A DNA stretch of 64,000 bases from Archangium sp. (GCA_030695565.1 JAUYRZ010000015.1:1-64000), one strand, 5' to 3'; numbered from the stretch's first letter, positions 41,695-50,569 are shown. Translations and numbers: made by a program. The notes: generated by a model from the letters alone, not told the origin.

Positions 41695-44292
41695 GTGCGA
41701 CGTGCTTTCGCTCTGGTCCTGCTGCTGGCGGTGTCCGCGTTCGCGCAGACGCCCCCCAAGATGCCCACGCTCATCAAACAGGTGGAGCCCGTCTTCCCCG
41801 CTTCGCTGGCCGATGCAGGCGTGGGCGGCGTGGTGGTGATGGAGATCGACATCGGCGCCGACGGCAAGGTGATGGACGTCAAGGTGGTGGGCAGCGCAGG
41901 CCCAGGGTTCGACGAAGCGGCCATCGCCGCCGCGAAGCAGCTCGAGTTCACCCCCGCGGAGTTCGACGGCGTGCCCACGCCGGTGCGCATTCAGTACAGC
42001 AGCCAGTTCGTCGTTCAGCAGCAGCAGGTCGAAGTGCCCGTGGTGATGGACGCGGGCGTTCCGGTGGTGAACCTGAGAGGCCGGCTCACCGCTGCCGGCA
42101 CGCGCGAACCCATTCCCGCTGCGACCGTGACCGCGGGTGAGCTGAGCACCGAGACCGATGCCGAAGGCGCCTTCGAGTTCACCGACGTGCCCGCCGGTTC
42201 AGTGGAGGTGAAGGTCACCGCGCCGCAGTTCGAGCGCTACACCGCGACCGAGGAGATCCGCGCGGGCGAACGCACCGAGGTCCGCTACGTGCTGCGCTCC
42301 ACCGGAGATCCCAACGTCACCGTGGTGCGCGGCAACAAGGATCGCCGCGAGGCCTCGCAGGTCAAGCTCACCCAGAGCGAGTTCCGCATGGTCGCGGGAG
42401 CCCGCAACGACGCCTTCAAGGTGGTGCAGAACCTGCCCGGCGTGGCGCGTTCACCGTTCGGTGGCGCGGCGCTGGTGGTGCGCGGCAGCAAGGCGTGGGA
42501 CTCGCGCATCTACGTCGACGAGATCCAGATCCCCCAGCTGTTCCACTTCGCCGGCCTCAACGCGACCTTCAACTCGGCGACGGTGGAGAGCATCTCGTTT
42601 CAGCCCGGCAACTTCGGCGTCGACTACGGCCGGAGCATCGGTGGCCTCATTCAAGCCGACGTGAAGACGCCTTCGAAGAAGGGCATTCACGGCGCGGTCG
42701 ACCTGAACTTCTTCGACATCTCCGCCAACGTCGAGGCGCCCATCACCGACCTCTGGAGCGTGAGCGCTGCCGGCCGCTTCGGCCTCGCCCAGCTCACCGT
42801 GCCTTTTGCGATCGAGACCTTCGTGCCGGCGAACCTGCAGAACGCGCTGGGCTTCGCTCGAGCCCCGCAATTCTGGGACTACCAGGTGCGCGCCGAGCGC
42901 AAGGTGGCCAACAGCCGCAACCGCTTCTTCGTGATGATCTTCGGCTCATCGGATCAATGGGCGTTCCTGCGGCCCAACCCGTTCCTCGACAACGACGTCG
43001 AAGGCAACCGCGGCGCCGCCGGCAACTCGCAGCTCTACAACCGCCTGGTGGTGGGCATCGATCAGAAGCTCAGCGAGCGGGTGACGTTCACCTCGCGCAA
43101 CTCCATCGGCTTCGACATCACCGAGCAGCAAGGCGCCACCACGGAGATCTTCTTCCGCGCCACCCAGGTGCCCATTCAGCTGCGCGAACGTTTCCGCATC
43201 GACCTTCCTGAAGCGAAGCTGGTGCTCGGTGCGGGGCTCGACGCGCTCATCACGCCCGCCTTCCTCGATGCGCAGCAGCCGCCGCCGTTCAAGGCGAACC
43301 AGCTGCCTGATCCCTACGTCACGCGGCGTTTGATCGCGCAGACCGAAGCGCGCACCTACGTCGAGCCGGGCGTGTTCGTCGACGCCACGTGGACTCCGTT
43401 CGAGTCGGTGCAGGTGCGCGGTGGTCTGCGGCTCGACGGCGAGCTGACCACCATGAAGAAGGTGTGGGTCAACCCGCGGCTCTCGGCGCGGTGGTCGATC
43501 ATCCCGCAGTTCACCTTGAAGGGCGGCGCCGCGATGTACCAGCAGCCTCCGGACTACCGCACCGGCCAGCTCTCGCCGGTCTTCGGAAATCCCGACCTGC
43601 TCCCCGAAGGTGCGTGGCACTTCATGGCGGGCGCAGAGGCGAAGTTCTTCGACCTGCTCGAGCTCGACGTTCAGGGCTACTACAAGCCGCTCTTCAACCA
43701 GGCGCGCCAGACGCTCGCCAGCGGAGAAGGCAGCGACATCGCCATCGCCGGCAACGAGACGCGCTTCACCAGCAAGGGCTACGGGCGCGCGTACGGCGGC
43801 GAGGTGCTGCTCCGCGTGCGGCCCACCCGCTATTTCGTGGGCTGGGTCGCCTACAGCCTCACCCGCTTCGAGCGCGACTACTTCGGTGGCGTGCAGTTCG
43901 CGCCCGGCCCGCTCGACCAGCCGCACAACCTGGTGGCTGTCGCGAGCTTCAAGCTGCCGTGGGATTTGAGCCTCGGCCTGCGTTTCCGATTCTCTTCCGG
44001 CCCGCTGGTCACGCCGGTGCTCGGTTCGTTGTTCGACACCAACGGCAACTACACGGTGCCGCTGCCGGGCCTGCCGTGGAGCGAGCGGCTCCCCGACTTC
44101 TTCCAGCTCGACGCGCGCCTCGACAAACGGTTCGTCTTCGACTCGTGGACCTTCGTGGTCTACCTCGACGTGCAGAACGTCACGAACCAGCAGAACCCCG
44201 AGGCGTACTTCTACAACCACAACTACACGCAGTCGGCCTACGTGACGGGCATTCCGATTCTGCCCACGCTGGGTCTGAGAGGAGAGTGGTGA
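41695..44292 (+). CDS. TonB-dependent outer-membrane receptor with N-terminal TonB-like domain
   Basis: 865 residues, GTG start. A signal peptide ends near AFAQ. Residues ~24-105 resemble the C-terminal domain of TonB energy transducers (VEPVFPASLADAGVGGVVVM, FDEAAIAAAKQLEFTPA). A carboxypeptidase-regulatory-like domain (~124-200), a plug domain (VQNLPGVARSPFGGAALVVR) and a long beta barrel follow. The C-terminal residues GLRGEW end with an aromatic, as barrels do. The substrate is unknown. The stop overlaps the next start (TGATG), so the lipoprotein downstream is coupled. ExbB-ExbD-TonB are encoded 3 kb downstream. Confidence 0.9.
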   Translation: MRRAFALVLLLAVSAFAQTPPKMPTLIKQVEPVFPASLADAGVGGVVVMEIDIGADGKVMDVKVVGSAGPGFDEAAIAAAKQLEFTPAEFDGVPTPVRIQYSSQFVVQQQQVEVPVVMDAGVPVVNLRGRLTAAGTREPIPAATVTAGELSTETDAEGAFEFTDVPAGSVEVKVTAPQFERYTATEEIRAGERTEVRYVLRSTGDPNVTVVRGNKDRREASQVKLTQSEFRMVAGARNDAFKVVQNLPGVARSPFGGAALVVRGSKAWDSRIYVDEIQIPQLFHFAGLNATFNSATVESISFQPGNFGVDYGRSIGGLIQADVKTPSKKGIHGAVDLNFFDISANVEAPITDLWSVSAAGRFGLAQLTVPFAIETFVPANLQNALGFARAPQFWDYQVRAERKVANSRNRFFVMIFGSSDQWAFLRPNPFLDNDVEGNRGAAGNSQLYNRLVVGIDQKLSERVTFTSRNSIGFDITEQQGATTEIFFRATQVPIQLRERFRIDLPEAKLVLGAGLDALITPAFLDAQQPPPFKANQLPDPYVTRRLIAQTEARTYVEPGVFVDATWTPFESVQVRGGLRLDGELTTMKKVWVNPRLSARWSIIPQFTLKGGAAMYQQPPDYRTGQLSPVFGNPDLLPEGAWHFMAGAEAKFFDLLELDVQGYYKPLFNQARQTLASGEGSDIAIAGNETRFTSKGYGRAYGGEVLLRVRPTRYFVGWVAYSLTRFERDYFGGVQFAPGPLDQPHNLVAVASFKLPWDLSLGLRFRFSSGPLVTPVLGSLFDTNGNYTVPLPGLPWSERLPDFFQLDARLDKRFVFDSWTFVVYLDVQNVTNQQNPEAYFYNHNYTQSAYVTGIPILPTLGLRGEW

Positions 44293-45494
44293 TGCGCGCC
44301 CACCTGCTGATGGCATTGATGTTCGCGTCTTCGTGTGGAGCGCAGTTCACGCCGGAGACGCTGGTCGACTCGTTGCGAATTCTCTCGATCGTCTCCGATC
44401 CACCCGAGGTCGCGCCGGGCCAACCGAGCACCGTGAGCGTGCTCTTCGGCGATCCCACGCGCGTGGGCCAGCCCAGCACCATCATCTGGGTCGGCTGCGA
44501 GCCGGATCCGCAAGACCTCAACCGCAGCGCCTGCAACGACGCCTCGATCCTCGTGAAGCCCACGTTGATCACCGAGTACCCGGAAGGCCTCAAGCTGCTG
44601 GGCTTCGGCGCGAAGAACTCGGCCGTCTACTCGTCATCGGCCACCGTGTTCGACGTGCTCGCGCCCGAAGACGGCGTTCGCCAGAACGGCAGCGTGGGCC
44701 AGGTGATGGCGATCGTGATCGCCGAAGAAGTGAACCTGTCGGCGATGGGTGACGAGCTCACCAACGTGTTCCGCCGCATCGAGAACAAGGAGACGCCCGC
44801 GGCCATCGGCCTGACCCGCATCGTGGTGAGCCAGAAGGCGCAGAAGAATCAGAACCCCACCATCAGCAACCTCACCTTCGACGGAGCTCCATTGCCCCTC
44901 GGCGCTCGCCTGCAGGTGCGCCCGGGCCAGGAGGTCGCGCTCGGCGTGGAAGTGCCTGAAGCGTCGCGGGAGTTCTACACGGAGGTCCAACCGACGGGAC
45001 CGGTGGAGAAGCAGGAGGTGGTGGTGGGCGCCTGGTACTCCAGCAATGGCCGCTTCAGCCGCGAACGGTTCGACGTGACCTCCACCGACTCGACGACCTT
45101 CTTCGCGCCGGGCTCGGCGAAGTTCCCCGAAGACCCCGTGCCCGAACGGCGCACCGGCCAGCTCTGGTTGGTGGTGCGAGACAACCGCGGCGCGCAGGCC
45201 TTCGAGCAGTTCCGTTTCTACGTCTGCGACGAGACGCTGCCCACGCCGCGGGTGACCTCGATCGTTCCGCCCGCGCTCGCTGGCGACCCCGTGCTGGTGA
45301 TGGGCGAGAACATGCCGCGCGTGCTCGACATCTTGATCGGCGGCGTCGCGCTGGAGACCAGCACGTACAGCGCAGCGCGCGGCGCGTTCGTGGGCTTCCC
45401 CCCGGAGCTTCCTCCAGGGACCTACCCCGTCACGATGCGCGGGCAGAACTGCAGCTCGGAAGACACCGGGCTCACGTACACCGTCGCGCCCTGA
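44292..45494 (+). CDS. Probable lipoprotein paired with the TonB-dependent receptor
   Basis: 400 residues. The N-terminus MRAHLLMALMFASSCGAQ is a plausible lipoprotein signal with Cys15. The mature part is beta-rich. The last ~85 residues look like an IPT/TIG-type Ig domain (TPRVTSIVPPALAGDPVLVMG, then GTYPVTMRG). Coupled to the receptor by TGATG, it may cap the receptor at the cell surface as SusD-like partners do elsewhere, though it shows no SusD similarity. It abuts the convergent gene downstream with no gap. Confidence 0.75.
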   Translation: MRAHLLMALMFASSCGAQFTPETLVDSLRILSIVSDPPEVAPGQPSTVSVLFGDPTRVGQPSTIIWVGCEPDPQDLNRSACNDASILVKPTLITEYPEGLKLLGFGAKNSAVYSSSATVFDVLAPEDGVRQNGSVGQVMAIVIAEEVNLSAMGDELTNVFRRIENKETPAAIGLTRIVVSQKAQKNQNPTISNLTFDGAPLPLGARLQVRPGQEVALGVEVPEASREFYTEVQPTGPVEKQEVVVGAWYSSNGRFSRERFDVTSTDSTTFFAPGSAKFPEDPVPERRTGQLWLVVRDNRGAQAFEQFRFYVCDETLPTPRVTSIVPPALAGDPVLVMGENMPRVLDILIGGVALETSTYSAARGAFVGFPPELPPGTYPVTMRGQNCSSEDTGLTYTVAP

Positions 45495-45953
45495 TCAGAA
45501 CCGCGCGAGCACGAAGCCGCGCGCGGCCGCTCGTTCAGCACCGGGCTGCACCGCTCGCAGGTCACGCAAACGATCATCGGTGACGCCTCTCACGATGGCC
45601 GCGACGATCAGCATCACCACGCCGACTACCATCGCGACGGCCCCCGTAGGCACGAAGACGAGGCCCGCGATCAGGCCGACGGTGCCGGCAAACGAATTGA
45701 GCTCGATGAACGCCAGCCCGATGAACAGCACGCCGAGCAGCCCGGCGCCGGCCCCCGCGCTCAGCACGATCACGCCCGGCACCAAGCTCGGCCGGGTGCG
45801 GTCGAGCGCGTCGAGCTCACGCTGATCGGCAGACCTCCCCGCCTCGGGCGCCTGGGCCAGCAATCGGAACTTCGCCTCACGCGGTGCTTCGAAGTGACTG
45901 CCGAGCATCATCGCCACTGCCACCACGCCGGCTGAGACCATGCGCCGAAGCAT
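45495..45953 (-). CDS. Small membrane protein
   Basis: About 152 residues from the ATG at 45953. It has an N-terminal signal or helix (MVSAGVVAVAMMLG) and two long hydrophobic segments (VPGVIVLSAGAGAGLLGVLF and VGLIAGLVFVPTGAVAMVVG) separated by a short loop. The ends are charged. No family is recognised. Confidence 0.65.
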   Translation of the reverse strand: MLRRMVSAGVVAVAMMLGSHFEAPREAKFRLLAQAPEAGRSADQRELDALDRTRPSLVPGVIVLSAGAGAGLLGVLFIGLAFIELNSFAGTVGLIAGLVFVPTGAVAMVVGVVMLIVAAIVRGVTDDRLRDLRAVQPGAERAAARGFVLARF

Positions 45954-45979
45954 GAGCGCCGCTGGGCCCGGTTTCAACA

Positions 45980-46147
45980 ATGACCCCGATCGTGAAGACC
46001 GAGTCCGAGACGCCGAACGTGTTTCGTCAGGTGCTGCACTTCGTGCACAAGCTGATGACCACCACCGAGATCACCGCACCAAGTGGCATCTCGACTGCGC
46101 TCGATGTGAACGGTGTGCGGGGGCTGAGCTACGGTCCGCGCCCATGA
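45980..46147 (+). pseudogene. Truncated gene start fused to a dispersed repeat
   Basis: A 55-codon ORF. Codons 1-31 (MTPIVKTESETPNVFRQVL and following) have 29 G/C third positions, like real genes here. From codon 32 on, the sequence is the TCGACTGCGCTCGAT-type dispersed repeat and the codon bias disappears. The stop overlaps the next gene's ATG (ATGA). It is probably the start of a lost gene cut by the repeat. Confidence 0.45.
46073..46116. repeat. Copy of the ~57-bp dispersed repeat
   Basis: GGCATCTCGACTGCGCTCGA followed by TGTGAACGGTGTGCG matches the inverted copy at about 8533-8567 with a single base change over ~35 bases. Confidence 0.8.
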
Positions 46148-46665
46148 ACACGTCGGAACTGGCGGCCCTGGAAAAGCGGGTGCACGCGATCACGAGGCCC
46201 GAGCCTGCATTGTTGTGGCTGTACCTGCTGACCGCGTTGGCGCTCCTGTTCGCAGCGCCGATCGTCTTCATCCCGCTCTACTTCCGCTACCACACGCTCT
46301 GGTACCGCTTCGATCCGAACGGCGTCTCGATGGGCTACGGCATCCTCTTCCGCCGCGAGATGCAGCTGACCTACGCGCGCATGCAGGACATCCACCTCTC
46401 GCAGAACATCATCGAGCGCTGGCTGGGCATCGGCACCGTCACCGTGCAGACCGCCGGCTCAGGCGCAGGCGGAAATCTCACCATCGTGGGCGTGAAGGAC
46501 TTCAACGCCATTCGCGACTACCTGTACGCGATGATGCGCGGGGTTCGCAGCGAAGCGCACGAGCCGCACCCGGGTGCCCAGAGCACCGACGCCGTGCTGG
46601 TGGAGATCCGGGATGCGCTCCAGCAGGCCGCTTCTGCCCTCATCGCCGCGAAGAAGGTGCCGTGA
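46144..46665 (+). CDS. Bacterial PH-domain membrane protein (YdbS-like)
   Basis: 173 residues. Two membrane helices (about 22-50) form a hairpin and a bPH_2 domain follows (WYRFDPNGVSMGYGILFRRE, MQLTYARMQDIHLSQNIIER, VTVQTAGSG). It pairs with the next gene, which encodes a second protein of the same type and starts on the last base of its stop (TGATG). YdbS/YdbT-type pairs are membrane proteins of unclear envelope function. Confidence 0.85.
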   Translation: MNTSELAALEKRVHAITRPEPALLWLYLLTALALLFAAPIVFIPLYFRYHTLWYRFDPNGVSMGYGILFRREMQLTYARMQDIHLSQNIIERWLGIGTVTVQTAGSGAGGNLTIVGVKDFNAIRDYLYAMMRGVRSEAHEPHPGAQSTDAVLVEIRDALQQAASALIAAKKVP

Positions 46666-47366
46666 TGGAGCTGCTCCTTCGCCTGCTCAAGCCGATCTTC
46701 CTGCCGCTGCTCAAGCTCGACCTCTCGCCGCCGCATCTGCCCGAAGGCACTTCGCTCGTGCGCAGCTTGAAGCCGTCGGACAAGTGGCTCGCCTATCGCT
46801 ACCTGCAGACGCTCTTCGGGTTCTTGAACCAGTTCATCGGCGTGGGCATCGCGGTGATCGCCGCGGTCGCCAAGCTGCGCGGCTGGGGCGTGGTGATCGC
46901 GCTGGGTGTCTTCGCCCTCGAGGCCTTCCTCATCGGGCTCGCGCTGGTCACCACCCGGGTCGACTTCGAGCTGCGTCACTACCTGGTGGGCGACAGGTCA
47001 CTGCGCGTCGCACAAGGCGCGTGGAATCGCGAAGAGGTCACCCTCTCGTACGCGAACGTGCAGAACATCGAGGTCAACCAGGGCCCGCTGGAGCGGCTGT
47101 TCGGGTTCAAGTCGCTCACCATCTCGACCGCGGGCGCCGACACCACGCCGGGCGCAGAGAACTCGCACCTCGTCACCATGGTGGGCCTGCCCGACGCCGA
47201 TGAGCTGCGCTCGCTCATCCTCGGCATGCTCAAAGAGCAGCGCGACTCGGGCCTGGGTGAACCTCAAGCGAAGTCGACCCAGGTGGCAGCGGCTCTGCCG
47301 TTGGCCAGGCTGGAAGAAGTCAGGGCTGCCGCCTTCGCGCTGCGCGACGCCGTGCAGGTTGATTGA
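46665..47366 (+). CDS. Bacterial PH-domain membrane protein (second of pair)
   Basis: 233 residues. Two membrane helices (about 48-70 and 74-94) are followed by a bPH_2 domain (YLVGDRSLRVAQGAWNREE, VTLSYANVQNIEVNQGPLER, LTISTAGADTTPG). It is a paralogue of the preceding protein, translationally coupled to it. Confidence 0.85.
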   Translation: MELLLRLLKPIFLPLLKLDLSPPHLPEGTSLVRSLKPSDKWLAYRYLQTLFGFLNQFIGVGIAVIAAVAKLRGWGVVIALGVFALEAFLIGLALVTTRVDFELRHYLVGDRSLRVAQGAWNREEVTLSYANVQNIEVNQGPLERLFGFKSLTISTAGADTTPGAENSHLVTMVGLPDADELRSLILGMLKEQRDSGLGEPQAKSTQVAAALPLARLEEVRAAAFALRDAVQVD

Positions 47367-47426
47367 AATCAGGGGCGCCGCTCTTGCGTTCAGGCAGCTG
47401 CCTCCTCGGAAAGGCGGCCGAATTGG

Positions 47427-47432
47427 TTGACA
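47427..47432 (+). promoter_or_regulatory. Possible -35 box (TTGACA) for exbB operon
   Basis: A perfect TTGACA lies in the 136-base gap before exbB, 70 bases from the start codon. No good -10 box is visible at the expected spacing. Confidence 0.3.
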
Positions 47433-47502
47433 TTCGGCACCCCAACCACGAGATCAGCAGTCGTTTCCGGCCTTTCTCCGATCGCTTCCCCCACCAGGTT
47501 CC

Positions 47503-48177
47503 ATGACCCCGTTTCTCTTGCTCGCGCAGGCCGCACCGAATCCGCAGCACCAGGGTTGGCTCACCATGCGACTCCTCGGAGTCCTCACCGGCAACGCCGA
47601 GTGGGTGCTCTGGCTTCTGGCCGCTCTGTCGATCATCTCGATCGCCGTGATGCTGGAGCGTGGCGTCTATCTGGCGATGCACCGGTTGCCCAACAGCGGC
47701 GACGTGGTGCTCAAGCTGGCCAAGGGTGATCTCGAAGGCGTGAAGGCAGAGATCGCCAAGCACCAGGGCATGGAAGCCGCGGTGCTGCGTGAGGGTCTGG
47801 ACTGGGCCTCGAAGGGCCCCGACTCCGTCGAGCAGATCATCAACGCCACGATGGCCCGCGAGCGCCCGCGCTACGAGCGGTTCCTCTCGTTCCTCGGCAC
47901 GCTGGGCAGCAGCACGCCCTTCATCGGGCTGTTCGGCACCGTGCTCGGCATCATCAAGGCCTTCAAGGATCTCGGCATGGCCGGTGGCAAGGGCGGCGCC
48001 GAGACCGTGATGACGGGTATCTCCGAGGCGCTGGTGGCCACCGCGGTCGGTCTGGCCGTCGCGATCCCCGCGGTGGTTGGTTACAACGTGCTGCAGCGCT
48101 CGGTGAAGAACACCGCCTGGCGCGCCACGGCGCTGGGCCACGCGCTGGTCGGTCACCTGCGTTCGACGGGGAAATAG
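47503..48177 (+). CDS. exbB: MotA/TolQ/ExbB proton channel family protein
   Basis: 224 residues with three membrane helices (about 32-50, 135-155, 170-195), as in ExbB/TolQ. The family signature is present in LGTLGSSTPFIGLFGTVLGI and ALVATAVGLAVAIPAVVGYN. With ExbD and TonB encoded immediately downstream, it would use the proton gradient to energise outer-membrane transport, plausibly including the TonB-dependent receptor at 41695. Confidence 0.93.
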   Translation: MTPFLLLAQAAPNPQHQGWLTMRLLGVLTGNAEWVLWLLAALSIISIAVMLERGVYLAMHRLPNSGDVVLKLAKGDLEGVKAEIAKHQGMEAAVLREGLDWASKGPDSVEQIINATMARERPRYERFLSFLGTLGSSTPFIGLFGTVLGIIKAFKDLGMAGGKGGAETVMTGISEALVATAVGLAVAIPAVVGYNVLQRSVKNTAWRATALGHALVGHLRSTGK

Positions 48178-48180
48178 GCG

Positions 48181-48612
48181 ATGGCTGGCGGCGGAACTCC
48201 TGACGACGGCGACGAGATCACGGGCATCAACGTCACGCCCCTCGTCGACATCGTGCTCGTGCTGCTCATCATCTTCATGGTGACGGCCAACATGATCGTG
48301 CGCGAGACAGTGGAGGTCGATCTCCCCCGCGCGGCGAACACCCAGGAGAAGACCGTGCAGGGCCCCGTGATGCTGACCATGGATAAAGACGCCAAGGTCT
48401 ACTTCGACGGCGTCGAGGTGACCCCGGACGGCCTGATGAGCAAGATGAAGGACGCCGTGGGCAAAGACAAAGAGGTGCGCGCCATCATCAGCGCCGACCA
48501 GTCGCTCAACTACGGCAAGGTGATGACCCTGATCGACCAGGTGAAGGAAGCTGGCATCGCCAAGTTCGCCCTCAATATTCAGAAGGAAGCGAAGCCGATG
48601 GGCTCGCCCTGA
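48181..48612 (+). CDS. exbD: ExbD/TolR family protein
   Basis: 143 residues. One N-terminal membrane helix carries the essential Asp (NVTPLVDIVLVLLIIFMVTA), and a periplasmic domain follows. It starts 3 bases after the exbB stop. Confidence 0.93.
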   Translation: MAGGGTPDDGDEITGINVTPLVDIVLVLLIIFMVTANMIVRETVEVDLPRAANTQEKTVQGPVMLTMDKDAKVYFDGVEVTPDGLMSKMKDAVGKDKEVRAIISADQSLNYGKVMTLIDQVKEAGIAKFALNIQKEAKPMGSP

Positions 48613-48670
48613 CTTGAAGGATGGAACCGGCGAGGCGCGTTCGCGCGTTGAAACCGGGTCCGTGACCACG

Positions 48671-49435
48671 ATGAGCGCCAGCGGGCAGCACCGTTCAGAT
48701 GACCACAAGAGCCTCTGGTTCCTGGCGGGCGCCCTTGCGTTCTCGATGGTCGTGCACGTGGGCACGATGGCCACGCTGCCTGGGGTGATGTCGCGCGCGG
48801 CTCCGTCGAAGACCACCGAGATGGAGTTCTACGAGCCGCCCCCTCCCCCACCCAAGGTGGAGGAGCCCGAGCCGGAGCCGCCCAAGCCGCTCGAGAAGGT
48901 GAAGCTCAAGCCGCCGCCGGTGAAGCTGGCCGAAGTGGTGAAGCCGAAAGAAGACGTGCCGCCCCCTCCGAACGAGGAGCCCCCGCCCGAGACGCCGCAG
49001 AAGCCCGTGCCGATCGTGGTGGGCATCTCGATGTCGTCGACCACCCAGGCAGGTGGTTTCGCGGTGCAGGTGGGCAACACGACCTACGGCAAGGCCTCCG
49101 ACAAGATCGTCGATGCGGCCGACGTGAAGCCGTACGCAGCGCCGCGCTACGCGCCTCCCGGCGGTGCCGACACCGAGCCGGTGATGCTGGGTGAGGTGAA
49201 GATTCCGTATCCCGACGAGGCGAAGAAGAATGAGATCGAAGGTTCGGTGCGCCTCAAGGTGACGCTGGATCCCGAAGGTCTGGTCACGGCGGTCGCGGTG
49301 ATCTCAGGGCCCGGTTACGGGCTCAACGAAGCGGCTCGCGATGCGCTGCGGAAGTTCCGCTTCAAGCCGGCCACCAAGGGCGGCGAAACGGTCGGCTATA
49401 CGTTCGTGTACACGTACACGTTCCTGCTCGACTGA
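48671..49435 (+). CDS. tonB: Energy transducer TonB
   Basis: 254 residues from the ATG at 48671 (a GTG at 48662 is equally possible). One membrane helix (about 20-38) is followed by a long Pro/Glu/Lys-rich periplasm-spanning region (EPPPPPPKVEEPEPEPPKP) and the TonB C-terminal domain (PYPDEAKKNEIEGSVRLKV, GYGLNEAARDALRKFRFKPA). Third gene of the exbB-exbD-tonB operon. Confidence 0.92.
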   Translation: MSASGQHRSDDHKSLWFLAGALAFSMVVHVGTMATLPGVMSRAAPSKTTEMEFYEPPPPPPKVEEPEPEPPKPLEKVKLKPPPVKLAEVVKPKEDVPPPPNEEPPPETPQKPVPIVVGISMSSTTQAGGFAVQVGNTTYGKASDKIVDAADVKPYAAPRYAPPGGADTEPVMLGEVKIPYPDEAKKNEIEGSVRLKVTLDPEGLVTAVAVISGPGYGLNEAARDALRKFRFKPATKGGETVGYTFVYTYTFLLD

Positions 49436-49446
49436 GCCCTGACCGG

Positions 49447-49483
49447 TTGACCCGCGGCTGCCAGGGCGTACAGAATTCCGTAC
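49447..49483 (+). promoter_or_regulatory. Promoter and palindromic operator of the toxin-antitoxin pair
   Basis: TTGACC (49447-49452) and TACAGA (49469-49474) are spaced 16 bases apart. The -10 overlaps the near-perfect palindrome GTACAGAATTCCGTAC (49468-49483), which ends one base before the antitoxin ATG. This is the usual layout for autoregulation by an antitoxin-toxin complex and would give a very short leader. Confidence 0.5.
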
Positions 49484-49792
49484 ATGACCGTGTACAGCCG
49501 CGACATCGTGCCGTTGAGCGCCGCGCGCTCGCGCTTCTCCGAGTTGGTGGATGAGGCGCACGCGGGCGACGACAAGATCATCACCAAGAACGGCGAGGCC
49601 TACGTCGCGGTGATCGACATCGCCAAGCTCGACTACTACCGCCAGGCGGTTCGCGAACGGGGCCAGATGCTTCAGGCCCAGGACATCGAGCGATCGTTGG
49701 ATGACCTGGATGCAGGCCGCGTGCTGACCGGAGCGCAGTTCGAGAAGTCGCTCAGGCAACGCATCGCCCGGGTGAAGAAGGCGAAGAAGTGA
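49484..49792 (+). CDS. Phd/YefM-type antitoxin
   Basis: 102 residues. The N-terminal half is a Phd/YefM fold (VPLSAARSRFSELVDEA, then IITKNGEAYVAVIDI) that dimerises and binds the operator. The C-terminal helical tail would wrap the toxin. Four-base overlap with the toxin gene (ATGA... on the stop). Confidence 0.88.
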   Translation: MTVYSRDIVPLSAARSRFSELVDEAHAGDDKIITKNGEAYVAVIDIAKLDYYRQAVRERGQMLQAQDIERSLDDLDAGRVLTGAQFEKSLRQRIARVKKAKK

Positions 49793-50121
49793 AACGACGG
49801 AAGGTCGTCGTCACCGAGAACTTCGAGCGCAATCTGGATGGGCTCGAAGCCTTCCGTGCGGATCATCCCGGCGGTTTCCAGCGCGCGCTCGAGAGACTTT
49901 ACGGCGACGTGCTCCCACTCCTGCGGAAGCAAGCACACCTGGGGCGGCTTCACCGCACCGGCCAGCCGATCGTCGAGCGGATCAGGCTGCGTCTGGGAGG
50001 GGGCGTGCTGCGTGAAGTCCTGGTCGAGGAATACGTGATGCTCTACCTCGCTGGCGACGACGGGCTGGTTCTGCTGTCGATTCGCCACCAGCGTGAGCTC
50101 GACTTCGACTTCGGCGACTGA
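49789..50121 (+). CDS. ParE/RelE superfamily toxin
   Basis: 110 residues. The order of predicted strands and helices fits ParE/RelE, with RLRLGGGVLREVLVEEYVML and a C-terminal RHQRELDFDF as the last strand (compare R-x-R-x-x-Y and H-R in the family). It is probably an mRNA interferase or gyrase poison; the target cannot be told from sequence. Confidence 0.82.
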   Translation: MKRRKVVVTENFERNLDGLEAFRADHPGGFQRALERLYGDVLPLLRKQAHLGRLHRTGQPIVERIRLRLGGGVLREVLVEEYVMLYLAGDDGLVLLSIRHQRELDFDFGD

Positions 50122-50140
50122 CTCTCTGGCAGCGAGAGTC
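50120..50140 (+). terminator. Hairpin after the toxin gene
   Basis: GACTCTC-tggcagc-GAGAGTC is a perfect 7-bp stem starting at the toxin stop codon. There is no T-run. Confidence 0.35.
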
Positions 50141-50286
50141 CATCTGGGAGCGTCCGCGCCCCATCGCTTGCCGAGCCTGCAGCAGCCCTTCATCCCGTTG
50201 ATCCAGAGCAGGCCCGCACTGGCATGGCCGCTGCTCAGGCCCCCTGTACGTCGGCACTGACGCCGACGCTGCAAGGGAGGTTGGGC

Positions 50287-50568
50287 GTGTTGGCACCGGG
50301 AAAACGGCTGCAGGTCTTCTCCATCAAGGAGATGGCCGAGAAGCCAGGCGAAGAGAAACGAACGTTGTGGGTGAAGGCAGGCACCGCGTGGGTGAACCGC
50401 GACGGAAGCCTGAACGTGTACCTCGACGTGCTCCCGCTCGACGGGAAGCTGCACGTGCGGGAGCAGCTCGAGGAGAAGCGGGCAGAGGGCAACACCAGCA
50501 GGGCTGCCTCGACGAATGGTTCGTCGACGCAGGAGGCCACTTTGGCCGATTCGATGGGGGGACACTGA
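50287..50568 (+). CDS. Small conserved protein of unknown function
   Basis: 93 residues. The GTG at 50287 has a strong AAGGGAGG 6 bases upstream, better supported than the ATG at 50224. The core LWVKAGTAWVNRDGSLNVYL followed by DVLPLDGKLHVRE is a small beta-rich unit I have seen in myxobacterial proteins of this size. A Ser/Thr-rich tail follows. The function is unknown. It ends 1 base before the ComEA-like gene. Confidence 0.65.
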   Translation: MLAPGKRLQVFSIKEMAEKPGEEKRTLWVKAGTAWVNRDGSLNVYLDVLPLDGKLHVREQLEEKRAEGNTSRAASTNGSSTQEATLADSMGGH

Positions 50569-50569
50569 A

